From assembly GCA_030512295.1 (NCBI GenBank), contig JAULSR010000010.1:1054001-1118000 (forward strand): a stretch of 64,000 bases of DNA, written 5' to 3'. The position numbers and the translations under genes were made by a program. The DNA is from Bombardia bombarda (taxonomy: Eukaryota; Ascomycota; Sordariomycetes; Sordariales; Lasiosphaeriaceae). Each line of letters opens with the position of its first letter. Positions within the stretch are counted from its first letter, which is position 1. Of the stretch, positions 1 to 12,900 are shown in pieces. The notes beneath the pieces were generated by a model that was given only the letters and a program-made list of their open reading frames with translations, was not told the DNA's origin and did not search any database.

Positions 1-18
1 TGTTGCGAGAGTCGAATA

Positions 19-2151
19 TTACTTCTCGTGCAGTTCCTCGCTGTCCAGACGCCACATCGGAGCCTCCTTGTACTTATCGACGCAGTGGTTGCACCAAGCA
101 AGAGGGCGGACCTTGGCCTCGAATGGGTGGTACACGGCCCGGATGCGAGGGGGGGAAATTTTCATGTCGAAGGTACCCATACACTCGTAGCAGCGATCCG
201 GGTGCTGCGTTCTTTTGGTGTGATCAAGGGCGGTCGCGGCCTTGTTGAGCGAACTGACGTGCTGGCCCGATTCAATCTTAGGCAGCCACTCGCATGTGGT
301 CTGCCCCAGCATCAGCTTGAACATGTCGTTCCCGAACATGGGACATTTCTCGGTGACGGTGGCGAAGGCATCGGCAATCGATAAGCGCTCCCGACCAGCC
401 CACACAAACGCCGCTAGCAGTCTCTGAAGACGGGTTGAGATGCCGATACCCTCGTAGGCGATGTGGATGGCCTTGGTCAAATCATCCATGTACTCCTTGC
501 TGATTCCCACGTCTTCCTTGACAACACCTTCGGTCCCTGACTTGCTCAAGTCGAATGAGCAGATCTGGGCGAGCTTCTGGTCGCAGAACTGGCCGAGCAT
601 CGACAGGGCGTCATCTGCCAGTGTCGCCAGTAGAAAGTTCTCTCCAAGGTTGAACAGCTTCGCGTACACCTGGAAGCTTCCCTTGTCAAGGGAGAACTTT
701 TCCATGTCAAGCGCTGTAGGGGAAGAACGTCAGCTTATGAGGATGAATGCAGATGAGACGGGAGATGGCAGAAAAGAGATGAAGCGCTTGCAGAAACCCC
801 ACATGGTGTCTATTTGCAAGGCACTCGGGATTTTTGTAGTTGCACAAGCAGTTGGGGTGATACGGGTCGGTGGAGCTGACTTACAGCCACTGTAGATAAA
901 TCGGAGCAAGTCATCGATCTCCTCAGGGTCATAGTCGTGCAAAGCGACAGTGCCATTCGCGCATTGCTATTGAGTGAGTATGGTCAGCAGCTACACCTTT
1001 GAGCTCTCTTACGGTGGGACATGACAGGGTGTGGGGGCAGAAGAACATACAGCATTGTCGGGGCTAAAAGCCTTGGCAAAGAACTTGGAGCGCGGAACCA
1101 ACATGGTCTTATGGACGTTCCACTCACGCTTCATGCAAACGATTTTGGCGTCTGCAAAGGAGCCATCCTCGAGAAGGCTGTTGGAGGTAAAATACGATGA
1201 CGAGTCAGTAAGATCCAAGCGGGTGAGACATATGAGGAAGGAGAAGCTGTTGCTCACCAAAGGTCGTCTCTGTTGAAGCGACGCTCAGCCTTGCCAGGAA
1301 CGGCCCAGGCCTTGGCCTCCGTCTTGGTCACAGTTCCTCCTGTCTTGGGACCAGGCTTTCCGGGGCCGGTCTTCTGGGTCTTCCCGCGGCGCCTCATGTC
1401 GTCGTCTTCCTCATCATCCTCGCCAAGGGCCGAGGATGCGCGCTTCGCAGCGACGCGACGAGCAGCTCCAGCAGTCGGCTGTGGCGGGGCATTGCTTCCA
1501 AGAGGGCGACCAACGGGCTTGGGCTGCGACGAGGGTGCGGATCGCGGCGTGTTTGGCTTCTTTGCCGGCGTCGGTTTTGGCGTGTTGACCTTCCTGGCAG
1601 CCACGGCGGGGATCTTCTTGGTGGTCGCCATTTTCTCGAAGATGGATTCGTCGATCTCAGAAAGAGGAGAGCTAACGACCTAAACAGGTGTCAGGCTTGG
1701 TAAGGATGTGTGAAAATGGCGAGAGGGTGCCGAGGTGAGAAGTGTGGAAGGGTAAGTGTGAAAAGATGGTGTGCGGTGTGAAAAGGTGGTGTGTGGAAAA
1801 GAAATTTGCAACGGGCTTCGAAAAGCGTGGTGGGGGGGCTTGTGTTCGCGTTTGCAGCGCGGTGGTGCGCTAGCGGTGGGCATGGGCAGGACTTACAATG
1901 GTCTCCTGGTCAGCGTCTTGGAGCTGGGTACGCCGTGGTCTGTTGGCCTTTTTGGCCTTCTGGGAGGGCGCTCGAGGGCTGCTAGAACTGTCGCTCTCGG
2001 AAGACCCACCGCCGCTCTCCTCCCACTCGCTCTCTGAAGGCTCCCTTTCGCGGCGGGCAAGTGCTACACGCTTGCCGTTGTAGACAACAGTTTCCTCTTC
2101 AGAAGAGATTTGCTCCTCCTTAACCTGGGGCTGCTCCTTGCTGTTTGACAT
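19..2151 (-). CDS. BTB/POZ domain protein with basic, disordered N-terminus (5 exons)
   Basis: Exons on the minus strand are 2151-1897, 1679-1258, 1177-1051, 966-885 and 713-19. All junctions have GT/AG ends and the joined frame is open for 526 aa. Residues 1 to about 225 are low-complexity, acidic then Pro/Lys/Arg-rich, with a GRP-type core resembling an AT-hook. The BTB fold starts near residue 230 (FADAKIVC, then VHKTMLVPRSKFFAKAF) and continues across two introns into HDYDPEEIDDLLRFIYSG. The C-terminal third is helical and ends with two CxxC pairs (CYEC, WCNHC) that could bind a metal. BTB domains mediate dimerisation or Cullin-3 adaptor roles; which applies here cannot be told. The start ATG is the first in frame in the exon feeding the 1896-1680 intron; the second exon has an internal ATG (1631) that a shorter model could use. 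Confidence 0.85.
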
Positions 2152-3897
2152 GTTGTATGTCGAGTGCTTCTGAGGTGGGTGCGGGATACGGGGATAACGA
2201 CTGGGTGTCTCTGGGGAAGAGTTGGTGCGAGGAAAATGGAGGGTGAGCAATTTTCTGTGACTCTGGTGACTGGCGGCTGGCTAGCACTGTATGGCGACTC
2301 TACTTGACGTCGAAAGCGGACGGGCAGGTCTGGTCAGAATGGTGTTGGATGTGGAGGGCTTTCTCAGCCAAGGCAGGTGGCCGTGCGCTTCAAGGCTGTG
2401 AGAATGACAGGGCAGTTAGTGTGCGGGATAGTTTCATAGGGCATGTAGACGGCCGATATCCGTCAGGGCGATTAGATTTCGGGGCGTGCTGATTATACTC
2501 AGTCATCACCTCGATCCCCAGGTACTTGACGAATGGGTGGTTTGTCGATGGGTGGCGAAATGGGATTGATATTGGAAATTTATTGCTCTAGCTGCGAGTT
2601 ACGAGCCCAGTGGTTCTGTGGGGGGCTCTGCGTCAGCTCAGTGAAGGTCTGGGTGGGATATTCGGATCGAACTTGCAGCTGGCCACAACTTCTGCCATCT
2701 CATGATGGGAGATGATATGTGACGCAATTCATGTGCACCGATGTGACAAACACATTCCAGCGGAAGCAGGCCTGACTGGAGGCAGGTAGTCTATCAATCA
2801 AGGCTCCCACAAGTATCAAAGAACTGATAGAACGGGGTACTGTTCCTCAGTCGAAGAGATATCGGACGTATGAGCTAAGCCGCAGTTGAAGCTAAAGTCG
2901 AGTACCGGCACTACTAGCTGTAAAAAGTCCGACATTCATCAAGATCATTTTGGCGTTTACCCACCCACCTGTTTTTAGTAGCCACGTACCGCATCAAGGC
3001 ATTCTCTTTTCGGATGAAAGAAGAGATGGGCTGAACAGCGTCTTGCACTCGGCTGACGCACAGAGCAAGCAAACCGACTGGACGAACAACTGCGCCCATC
3101 CCAGACGTACCGCTGAATGTGCGGAATGATGTCAAGAGCATATGGCGGAGTGTTGGTGAAAAGCCATGGTGACAAAAACGAAAGCAACTTTGAGGACCTT
3201 GCGATGTGGGCGACGGAGTGGTAGGGCAACGATGGTAACAACGACAGAGGGTGAAAGAGAAAGAGGTGTGGATGAAGACGAATTCGACAAACTTCTGAGT
3301 TTAATGAAACAAATTGTGGGGGCCTGGGCGTGGGCAGAATAGGTATCAGGGCAGTGACCGGCAGTGAGTTACCTCTGTCGTCGTCGTTCGCACCTTCCTA
3401 TCTGAGAGAGATGGTGGAGGTACAGCGGGTTTGCGGCGACCATACAGGACATGTAGGACGTACGTAAGCAAGTAAGTACTCCTACCACCCACATAAACTA
3501 CAGCCCCTCCAGATGCTGGAGCGTGTGCCCTCAAGCTGAGCATACACAAGTGTGGAGGCTGGGCAAATTTATGGGGCCAAATGCCAAAATTAATTACCCT
3601 GCCTCCGTGCAACTCCCACCCCTCTTGACTGAAATTTCGACAAGGCAGCCAATGGACATCCATTGTGAGTCTGAAGGAGCGCGGCGACTGCGGCTAGAAC
3701 ATGCAGACATAAAGCTGTCTCGTGTTTCCAGAAAACTACTCGGGGCCTTTGAATGAGGCTCGGCTTACACTGTCTCTTCCTCTCCCTCATGTCCAAAAGT
3801 TAGTCGCACGTTCATTACATCACATTCATTCCTAATTATACACCACGTTCTTTCACGATTTTCATTTTCATTACGCTGCTCTTAATCGTCTCGGGAA
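2152..3897. other. Intergenic region, divergent promoters
   Basis: No gene supported. This 1.7 kb lies between the 5' ends of the BTB gene (minus) and the NLR gene (plus), so it should hold both promoters. ORFs here are short, lack recognisable protein features and do not splice into anything convincing. The last 80 bp before 3898 are pyrimidine-rich, as expected for a fungal leader. Confidence 0.6.
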
Positions 3898-6800
3898 ATG
3901 GGTTCAATGCCAAATCGAGGTCTCAATCCGGAAAGTTATGCTATCGGCTTGATCTGCGCTCTCCCATGCGAACTGGCTGCCGCGAGGGCGATGCTGGACC
4001 ACCACCATGAAAACCAAGCACAGCTGAGACCACACGACAACAACACTTATGTGTTTGGGTCTATCGGAAGCCACAATATTGTCATCGCTTGTCTCCCTGC
4101 TGGAGTCTACGGTACGACCTCGGCCGCGACGGTGGCGACTGAGATGCTTGCTAGCTTTCCCAAGATTCGCTTCGCAATCCTGGTTGGCATTGGCGGCGGA
4201 GTGCCAGGACCCGGGAAGAGTGCTGACATTCGCCTGGGCGATGTCGTCGTTAGCAAACCCAGCAAAACTTTTGGCGGAGTAGTGCAGTATGACTTTGGCA
4301 AGACAGTGCAGAGAGGCGCCTTTGGGCGCACTGGGGCTTTGAATGGCCCGCCTCTCCCAGTTTTGACCGCTGTTGCGAAACTCCAAGCGGACCACATGCT
4401 CGGAATTACAAAGATACCAGACTTTCTCGACAAGATGCTGGTCAAATACCCAACCATGCGGGGCAAATTCTCGTACCCCGGCCAGGCACACGATCAGCTC
4501 TTCGATTTCAAATACGACCATCCCATCACTCGCCCGACATGCGATGCCTGCGACAGGTCCAAAACCATCCGTCGGGATCCACGGGCTGAGCCCCAACACC
4601 CAGTTATTCACTACGGAACCATTGCCTCTGGGAACCAAGTGATGAGGCACGGAGTCACCAGAGAACATCTCAGGGGTCAACTCGGAGTCCTCTGCTTTGA
4701 AATGGAGGCAGCTGGACTCATGAACTCCTTTCCCTGTCTGGTGGTTAGAGGCATCTGCGACTATGCTGATTCACACAAGAATAAGAAGTGGCAGGAGTAC
4801 GCTGCTGCAACAGCCGCGGCATATGCAAAAGAGCTTGTTCTTACCATCCCGCCCAAAGAGGTCCTGAGAAGTCAAACGGCAGCTGAGGCTACAGTCAATA
4901 CAATGGCGTCAGGATTATCCGCGGTAATTGCAAAAGAAGCTCTCCTCACAATACCGCCCAAAGAGGTGCCGAGCAGTCAAACAGCAGCTGAGGCGACAGT
5001 CAATACAGGTACGTCTGGATTATTAGCTAAAGTGTTGTCATCCAAGCTGACGTCTGATCTTTAACCGCCGATAGATACCAATTTCAAGATTCCTTTCTCT
5101 CTCAGAGGGTCGCCGCGCATTGCCAAATTTGTTGGCCGTGATCATGACCTTACGAGCATCGAAAACTATATCCTCCCTCTCCAAGACCAAGGATCGCCAA
5201 ATATACTGGCCCTTCATGGCGTTGGGGGGATCGGGAAAACACAACTGGCTATTGAGTTCGCCAAGAGGCACCGCAACAAACTTAGCGCTGTGTTTTGGAT
5301 AAACGGAGAGACGGAGCGATCCTTGCGAAATGGGCTCGCTTCTATCATCCAAAAACTCCCTGTCGCAAGCACCACGCTCCGTCGGAACGGGCCGCAGAAA
5401 GACAAGGAGTCCATTGACAGGGCAATCGAAATTGTCCTAGACTGGCTACAACTTCCCGACAATTTTCGATGGCTGGTCATCTTTGACAACATTGACAACC
5501 AAGTTCAACACTCCAACAACGCTTTTGAGGTTGGGAACCTGGAGTCCCAGGCGGATGGTACTACAGGGTATGACATAAGAAAGTATCTTGATCGATTCAG
5601 CCAAGGATCGATAATCATCACAACCCGCTTGAGTTACATGTCACAGTTGGGGGGCGGCATCAAGATCGATAAGGTATCAACGGACGAGGGTCTCCAAGTG
5701 ATGAGGAGCGCCGGCGTAAAGACGCAAAGAGATGAAGGTAAGCAGATGGTACGGTACATGATACACGTGAACTCGATTCTGACTGATGTACAGTAGCCGC
5801 TCGGGAACTTGCACAAAGACTCGATGGACTTCCGCTGGCCCTCAACCACGCTGCTCATTACATGGCTCAGACTGGAACCCCGCCATCCGAATACCTCCAA
5901 AGGTACAACGAGGAGCTGGCTGGCCGGAAACGGCTTCTCGAACATACTCCACGCCTCGGCAGCTACAACGCGTCTATGATGGTCACCTGGGAGATATCAC
6001 TCGCCGCCGTGTGCCGCAAAGATTCTCGAGCATCCAAGCTCCTCTCACTCTGCTCATTCCTCAGCCGGACCGACCTCTTCTTTGACCTGTTTAGAAATTC
6101 CAAGGGACAACATGCGTCGTATGAGTTCATTCCTCTGCTGCAACCCCCTCGAGGCTCGGTGGAAGTTTGGCAATCCGAGATCGCACAGAATGAGGAGCTT
6201 TTTTACGGCTTGGTTGAAATTCTATTGGAGTACTCCTTCCTGCGGACAAACGACGAGTCAGATTCTCGGAGCTACTCGATTCATCCTGTTATCCAGGATT
6301 GGGGTCGCGAGCGACTCACAACCCGGGCGTGGGAGCAGTACTTCTTTCACAGCCTGATCATTGTTGCCAAGGCCACTCCTAGTTCAGATCAAGCATCCGC
6401 CAAAGATTTCAAGACCCGGCGACGCTTAGTCTTGCACGCCGATCGATGCATAGAGTTGCTCGACAGACACTCTGGACGGAATACCCCAATGCTTAGGATG
6501 CTCTTTTTCTTCGGCATCCTCTACTGTGATGTCGAGAGGCTGGAGGACGCCAGAAAGATGTACGAGCGAGCGCTTCCAGCATGTGAGAAGATGATCGACA
6601 AGGATAACCATCCTGCTCTTGCTCGTCTGATTGGGCGTCTGGCCAGTGTCTACGCAAGTCAAGGGCGCTTCAAAAAGGCAAGGGCGATAATCAGAAGAAT
6701 CTTCGCCATCCACACAAAGGACGGCGAAAGGGACATCTTGCACGTTTTGGAAACGATGATGCTCAGGGCCAGAATACATAAGGAATTAGGGAGACATGAT

Positions 6801-7838
6801 GCAGCGGAAGCTATTTTGAGGCTGGTGATCAAACGTTACCAACACCTTCCGTCTTGTCAACGAAGCAACCAAGCTGGAGCTTTTCGCCTTCTCTCTGATA
6901 TTTTAGGTGGTCGAGGGCTATTTGATGAAGCTCAAAACATGCTTATGCAAGCTAAAAGCTTGTACAAAAGCCGACCTAGCGACTTAAGCCGCATACGGGT
7001 ATTCGAGTGTTTTCACGACCTTGGTAAACTCTATTACAGACAAGGCCAATTCTCCAAGGCCAAGAAAGCATACCACAAAGCACATCTCGGCTACAGCGAA
7101 ACCTATGGCCCCGAAGATTCGAGGGCGCTGCGTGTGTCAAGCAACATTTATGCCCTGGACCGATTCCTCTCACCCGAGGACAACCGTCTACAGATCGAGC
7201 GCCTTCGTGAACAAGTCAGAATGCTGAAGGCAGCCAAAGGCCCGGAGAGCATCCCTGGTATCAACATCAAGCTTAACCTATCCAAACTGCTGTCGGCAGA
7301 TGGCGAGCTCGAAGAGGCCGAGGCCATCCTTAAAACAGTCCGACGAGCTATGAAGGACAACTTCAGCCCAGACCATCCACTCATGATAACCATCCTGTCT
7401 GATCTTAATGGACTGTGCAGGAAGCAGAAAAGATTTACCGAGGCGCGGTTGCATCTGGAAGGGGCCCTGTCCCTGGCTGAGAAACATGCGACGACCGCCC
7501 TAGACAGCGTGAATACGTTTGGGACCGTACACAACCTGGGCGTCATCTACATGGGCATGGGCATGGTGGATGAGGCTGAAGCAGCCCTCTCGAAAGCCCT
7601 GCAAGGCTTCCAGAAGATCCTTGGCCCGAGCAGTCCGTGGACGATAATGGCTATTAAAAACATGTCTCGTCTGCGTAGAATGAAAAATTCTGCGCATTCT
7701 GACGACACAGAATCGGTTACCGGTTCAGCTTGCTCACCGCCTGCGTCCAACCGCGGGAGGACTGGCTCTTCGCCCTTACCCGCCTTTGATGGGGAGAATA
7801 GCCACAATCTAGAACTAACCAAGTATGGATGGATTTGA
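3898..7838 (+). CDS. Fungal NLR: PNP/UDP-phosphorylase-like - NB-ARC - TPR protein
   Basis: Exons 3898-5008, 5075-5737 and 5794-7838 (introns of 66 and 56 bp) give 1272 aa. The N-terminal domain (about 15-310) is of the purine/uridine phosphorylase family used as an NLR effector domain: YAIGLICALPCELAAARAM, AILVGIGGGVP, RLGDVVVSKP and CFEMEAAGLM. A linker with two related 35-residue copies follows. The NB-ARC domain carries the P-loop GVGGIGKTQLA (about 418-428), a kinase-2 Walker B LVIFDNID (about 503), a sensor motif SIIITTR (about 549) and GLPLA (about 603, coded just after intron 2). From about residue 780 to 1230 there are degenerate TPR units such as LEDARKMYERALPACEKM. Family members act in allorecognition and regulated cell death; the ligand is unknown. 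No break was seen, so it looks intact. Confidence 0.93.
4825..5007 (+). repeat. 105-bp-period tandem duplication inside the NLR linker
   Basis: Copy one starts at 4825 and copy two at 4930. The encoded segments share an AKE..LTIPPKEV core and end in SQTAAEATVNT. The copies differ at several synonymous and some non-synonymous positions, so the duplication is not brand new. Copy two ends exactly at the exon 1 donor (5008/5009). Confidence 0.9.
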
Positions 7839-8116
7839 CGAGCCGTTGAGAGCGAAGCCGGTCATATCCTGTTCCTGCACAACAGGGTTGTTCCATAGAC
7901 ACCCCAGCCCGTTATGGTCCGCAGCAGAGGCAGGTCCAAAACATCATTCAATATCCAGATGTTGGCCTTTAGATAGGTATATAAACTTCCTGTGCTATGA
8001 GACCTCGAACAAAATTCTTCTTCTTTTCTGCTCACCAACAGTTTAGGATTGATCATACTCTTTTGACTCAAGTCGAGGCCTGCAGAGATCTTTGATCACA
8101 TTCAAGTACCTCTCTT

Positions 8117-9952
8117 ATGCCCACACCATTTATCAATACCCTGACCCCGTCACAAACAACAACCATGACGACAACCCTGGCGACGATTACCGAGCGCGCT
8201 CTCGACGAGCATCATCATGTACTGCACGAGATGAAGGCGCTTGGTGCTCATCGCCCTTCTAGCGACATTCTTTGCATGATGTGCAACTCTTCAGCCTCCA
8301 GAGCTTCGTCCTGTGCCTGCCATTCTTGCGGGGTAGGTTACTGCTCCGATAACTGCCGACGGAGTGATTTTCTGCACGATAAAACGTGCGAGACATTCCA
8401 AGCTTTTGCTCGTGAGGAGCGTCCATCCTCGAACCACTACCGGGCCACCATACTTGGCACCGAAGAAGGCGAAATCAACTTTACCTGGGTTGAGATCAAA
8501 GACCAAGACCCTGCATCTGCCAGGATCAGCATTGCGGGCGAGGCAAGCAGAAAGATGGAGGCATACCGCCGCGATATCCTCAAAGTCCAGGCTGCTCAGG
8601 CAAAAGAGAATCGCCTGCTTCACAGCGCCGGATGTCCCTTTCAACGGGTGGAGCGGTATGAGACCATCTTGTACGGCCTCAACGGCAAGGCTGGGCTGCA
8701 TAACCGTGATATCGGCCACGGCGTTTTTGGTTGTAAGTACTGTCTTATATTCCTCCCTTGCCCCTTCCATCAAAACTCAGACTTACTCACCAAACCCTCA
8801 CCCCATCCAGGCTTCCCCAACCACTGGAACAAAACCCATACCAAAGTGCCCCTAAAATGGGCCAACAAGTCCCTCGGCATCACCAACCCCCGCGGCTTCA
8901 AATACCAGTTCGCCGGCCCCCTCGTCTTCCTCTCCTACACCTACAACGACGCCACCGGCATCCAACTCCTGGACCTCTCCCTGCGCGACCTGCGTACCAT
9001 CGCCAAATCCATGCTCAGCCACGGACGACCAAACTCTAACCTCAGCTACGCCACAGAAGCCTCACAGCCCTACTTTGAGCTCGGCCTCCCCCTCGACGGC
9101 GTCAACGCCATCAAGATCTCCACCACGCTTCCTGCCTTTGAGGCTGCCTCCGTCCCGCAGCTCATCCGTCGCCGCGACACAGGCTCCCCACTCGTCCCGC
9201 TCGACTGTAAAGCGTTCGTTGAGTACTTTGAGATGCCCTCCCCCGAGTGTCTCGACTTCATGCCCATGGCGGCTGCATATGCCGTCGGGCTCAAGTGGCA
9301 TGTTGCGCTGCCGCGCTCGGACGTGGCGCCGCCGTTTAAGTGGGCGGTAGAGATGGAGTGTCCGAGAGAGCTGCGGGCATTGTGCGAGGGTGTGGCGCTG
9401 GAGGATGCAGACGCAGAGACGGGTGACAGGTTGCCTGAGTGGCGGTACGAGTCAGATGGACGATTCGGTGGTGTGATTCTGGTCATGCACGCCACGGGCG
9501 AGAAGATAGACGTGCACCAGGTGCGGGCGCTGATGCACTACGCTGCTGTGAATCCGGCCTACACCTGGTCTCGAAGGGACTTTGAGGGGTTCTTTCAGTA
9601 TTATCGCGCGCTGTTGCGGAAGCGTATCATGCAGGGAACGATGGAGCCGTGGGAGGACTGCGCGAATCCGTATGAGTTGGAGCAGCCACAGTTTATGAAC
9701 AGCGATCGCTACTATATCACGGACAAGAAGGAGGTGTATGAGAGCCTAGACCTGCTAAAGGCGAGGATGCAGCGTCGTCTGGAGGAGCTGCCGGGCGTGC
9801 CTCCTGCTGACCTGGAGGGAAGGAGAATGTTTGAGACGGTGAGTCGGGTTGCGATGAACTGGAAGTATTGGATGAAGCGGATTGCTGAGAGACTTGAGGA
9901 GGCGGGCTTGCCCCTGACTGAAGACTTGCTTCCGTTCGACTATCGGGACTAG
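8117..9952 (+). CDS. MYND-type zinc-finger protein
   Basis: Exons are 8117-8732 and 8811-9952, giving 585 aa. The 78-bp intron (GTAAGT...CATCCAG) is a multiple of three and contains no stop, so an unspliced 611-aa form is also open. A MYND zinc finger lies at about residues 53-90: CMMC, then CACHSC, YCSDNC and a final H/C pair. The remaining ~490 residues are not recognised; they include a conserved-looking block around VEYFEMPSPECLDFMP. MYND fingers are protein-protein interaction modules, often in transcriptional regulators. The first ATG is 8117; a second in-frame ATG at 8165 would drop 16 residues. It lies 278 bp downstream of the NLR gene on the same strand. Coding-strand composition is C-rich to about 9300, then G-rich. 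Confidence 0.85.
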   Translation: MPTPFINTLTPSQTTTMTTTLATITERALDEHHHVLHEMKALGAHRPSSDILCMMCNSSASRASSCACHSCGVGYCSDNCRRSDFLHDKTCETFQAFAREERPSSNHYRATILGTEEGEINFTWVEIKDQDPASARISIAGEASRKMEAYRRDILKVQAAQAKENRLLHSAGCPFQRVERYETILYGLNGKAGLHNRDIGHGVFGCKYCLIFLPCPFHQNSDLLTKPSPHPGFPNHWNKTHTKVPLKWANKSLGITNPRGFKYQFAGPLVFLSYTYNDATGIQLLDLSLRDLRTIAKSMLSHGRPNSNLSYATEASQPYFELGLPLDGVNAIKISTTLPAFEAASVPQLIRRRDTGSPLVPLDCKAFVEYFEMPSPECLDFMPMAAAYAVGLKWHVALPRSDVAPPFKWAVEMECPRELRALCEGVALEDADAETGDRLPEWRYESDGRFGGVILVMHATGEKIDVHQVRALMHYAAVNPAYTWSRRDFEGFFQYYRALLRKRIMQGTMEPWEDCANPYELEQPQFMNSDRYYITDKKEVYESLDLLKARMQRRLEELPGVPPADLEGRRMFETVSRVAMNWKYWMKRIAERLEEAGLPLTEDLLPFDYRD

Positions 9953-12900
9953 CTATTCGTTCGGGTCGTCTGTTTGTCATGTACCCCTTTTTCCTGGTTG
10001 GGATGCGACTGTCGGGGGAGATATTTGCCTATAGGTAGGTAGTTGTTTACTCTGTTCTCTTTAGAGAATCTTAACAGCATCAGAGATGGTAGGGGTATAT
10101 CCCTGTTGCTGTTTTAGTCCTTTAATTTTATGCGACACTTCTTATGCCGCCTGATCCGCCTTGGAAATACCAAGCCCTTTGTGATTGATACCGCTCTAGT
10201 GCACTCTTTTTCATTGTCGTAACAACTAGACAAATGATTGTTTACCTTCCGCGCATCAACACGACTCGGTTCAATAGTCGTGGGATACAAGGAGGACAAC
10301 TGGAAACACATCTGTATATCACCAACCTGAACTCTTTAGATCATCATACAGTCAATATTACCTTTAACCATCGTTACCAGGGGACATGTAAGCCATGCCA
10401 CATTACCAGCGCATACAGACACACACACGTACTTGCCCCTGTCAATCCAGCTGCAAATTTATCCAAAAGGGGACGCGGTAAACACGTTGGGCATTGATGA
10501 CGACACCCATTTCTCAAACCTGACTAGGGGGCATGCATGTTCCTGAAGAGCTAATCAAAAATCCCAGATTTAACTCACGCAACCCATTCACAGTTTGGGC
10601 ATTGTCTCCTTAAGCCAATACCAACTACATGTCAATTCGCATCGCCAACAGACAACAGAACCCGACAGACCGGATCCGAGCCCGTGCTTTCCAACTCCTG
10701 TGCCTGTGCCTGTACATGTGCCTTGTTTGCGCCATTTGCAATATTGTTCAACCACCTCTACAACCAACATACCAATCACGTTCCATCATAACCGCCCATT
10801 ACCAGCCACGAATGGCACCTTTTTGGGTCTGTATGCATGCAGGAGGTTTGAGTGCCTCAAAACCCGGCAGCTATGGTACGTGATACTCAAAGTCTCGGAA
10901 ACCCAAAACGAGAGGGTGGTGTGGTGTGAAGCTGTCTGGTGCGTGAGACTGACAGGTCATGTGTACTTGCTGCGCCGCAAAGGGGGCCAGATTATCTGCA
11001 CATGTCACAGAAGATCATGCTCAGTACCGTGTAGGGCAGGGTGCTGCTAAGTGAGAGATAACAGGACCTTGCATGATTGGACATGTACACCAGGTTCGGG
11101 TGTGTTGTCATAGGGCTTGCGTTGCTTGATGGATTGGGGGCCAGATTCCCAAACTATCAATCAAATGTTTGTGGAACGTGCCGGTGATCCGATTATGGAT
11201 TGTACAAACTGCGGACAATTTTGATACTGTTTGACGGCGATTCGTCTCAACGGGGCGTTAATTGTTCTACTTACTCTCACTACTTCCATCCATCAGCCAC
11301 GGTCCAGTGTGTCTTCTCTTAGGAATCAGACAGTATAGCAATCATATGACTCGTCATTACTGAATGTTGTAGTCCTCTTCAGACATAAACTGCAAATTTG
11401 AAGTGCACTATGAGAGCTATGAGAACTCGATGTCAACTTCGAAACAGATAATCAAAGTACCTAGTCCGTAAGCTTGTAACGTCTGGAGTGACACAACGAT
11501 ATGACTTCATCACAACAGATTAGGACATAATTGTCGATCGACTACGTAAGCTGAGCCTCATTAACTAACTTCATAGATATCATCGGTGTTAATCCAGGCA
11601 GGGCCAGTTCTCTCTTGCCAGTGAAGCAGCGAGTCATAATCATCTATGTCACTCAAACTCCAGATCATTGTGCTTGTGCCAACTTCTATCGTATTAAGGT
11701 ATTGGTGTCAATAGTAGTCATGGTTTTCCATATTTATAGTAACATAATTGCTAATCATGGAATCATGAAGTTAAACATCTTCAGTAGGACAGTGACATGC
11801 CGAAGACAGCTCAGAAGTGGTATCGGGTTTGAGACCCCCGCAAGTAATCTCCTTCTTACTCCCTCTCGTTCTCGTAAACTCGTGTAGACAATCAACGTTC
11901 CACATGAAAATGTTATTTTCGTATCCTTTCACGTTCAAGCAAACCCACCAGCTGTCTCCAGTCATCATAACTCTAATCCAAGACTCGAGTAACATTCAAA
12001 TGCCACCGCACCCAAGACAGATCTTACGCCCCTGAGCAATACCCACGAACCTCATCTCGTTTACCAAAGAACCATCCATACTACATGCGCATGCTAAAGT
12101 TCCCAGGCTCGGGAATAATACTTTCATCTGGGTCTCTCCTGCTTGTTGCCTCTGTGTACCAGTAACATGATTGATTCAGATTGATGTTCATTGTAGCCGC
12201 AACATTTAAGGCCGTTAAGAGTCCAGACCCTCAAATCAACCACAAAGAAAAGCTGGGAACGAAATAACTACCCACACACTGACTCACTAAGCTCAGCATT
12301 CCAATCACCTCGCTCGTTCGCTTGTTCGGAAAATGGGGGCAGCGGATAGGGCACAGGCGGCCGCCACCCCCACTTTTCCGACCGGAAGGGGAGCGCCATC
12401 AGACAAGGTACTGTGCTTGAAGCTGACGATTGAGACTCGCCTGCTCGTCCAGCGCCACGAGGGTTTCATGTGGGAAGTCCGCGTTCTCTTATTCGCATGC
12501 GTGTGTGGCCCAAATAAAGCGAGCCGCGGCTGAGTAGACCGGTGTTGTAGGGGCAGTGAGACCAATCTGGATATTTTTGACACTCCCATAGTTAATGTTT
12601 ACTAATTGCTGAAGTGAAGCGTACCTAAGTGGCTGTGACCAGTCCTTTGACTCCGACCAGCCGGCCCACCAGCCAGCCATCCAGTTCAGCTCAGCTCAAC
12701 GAGCTACAAATCGCAACTGTAATAGGCTTGTGTGCAAAGGCAAAGCCCTTTCATGACTCGCTAGCCCTAGGGCTGCTGTGCAACCAGACCTGGCGGTTCG
12801 CGTGCAGATACCAAACCAACGAGTCGCAGGTAGCTCAGAAAGGAGGTAACCCCCTCTTCTCAGGCTTTGTGTTCCTGTGTGCGGGCGCGTGTGCCTCACT

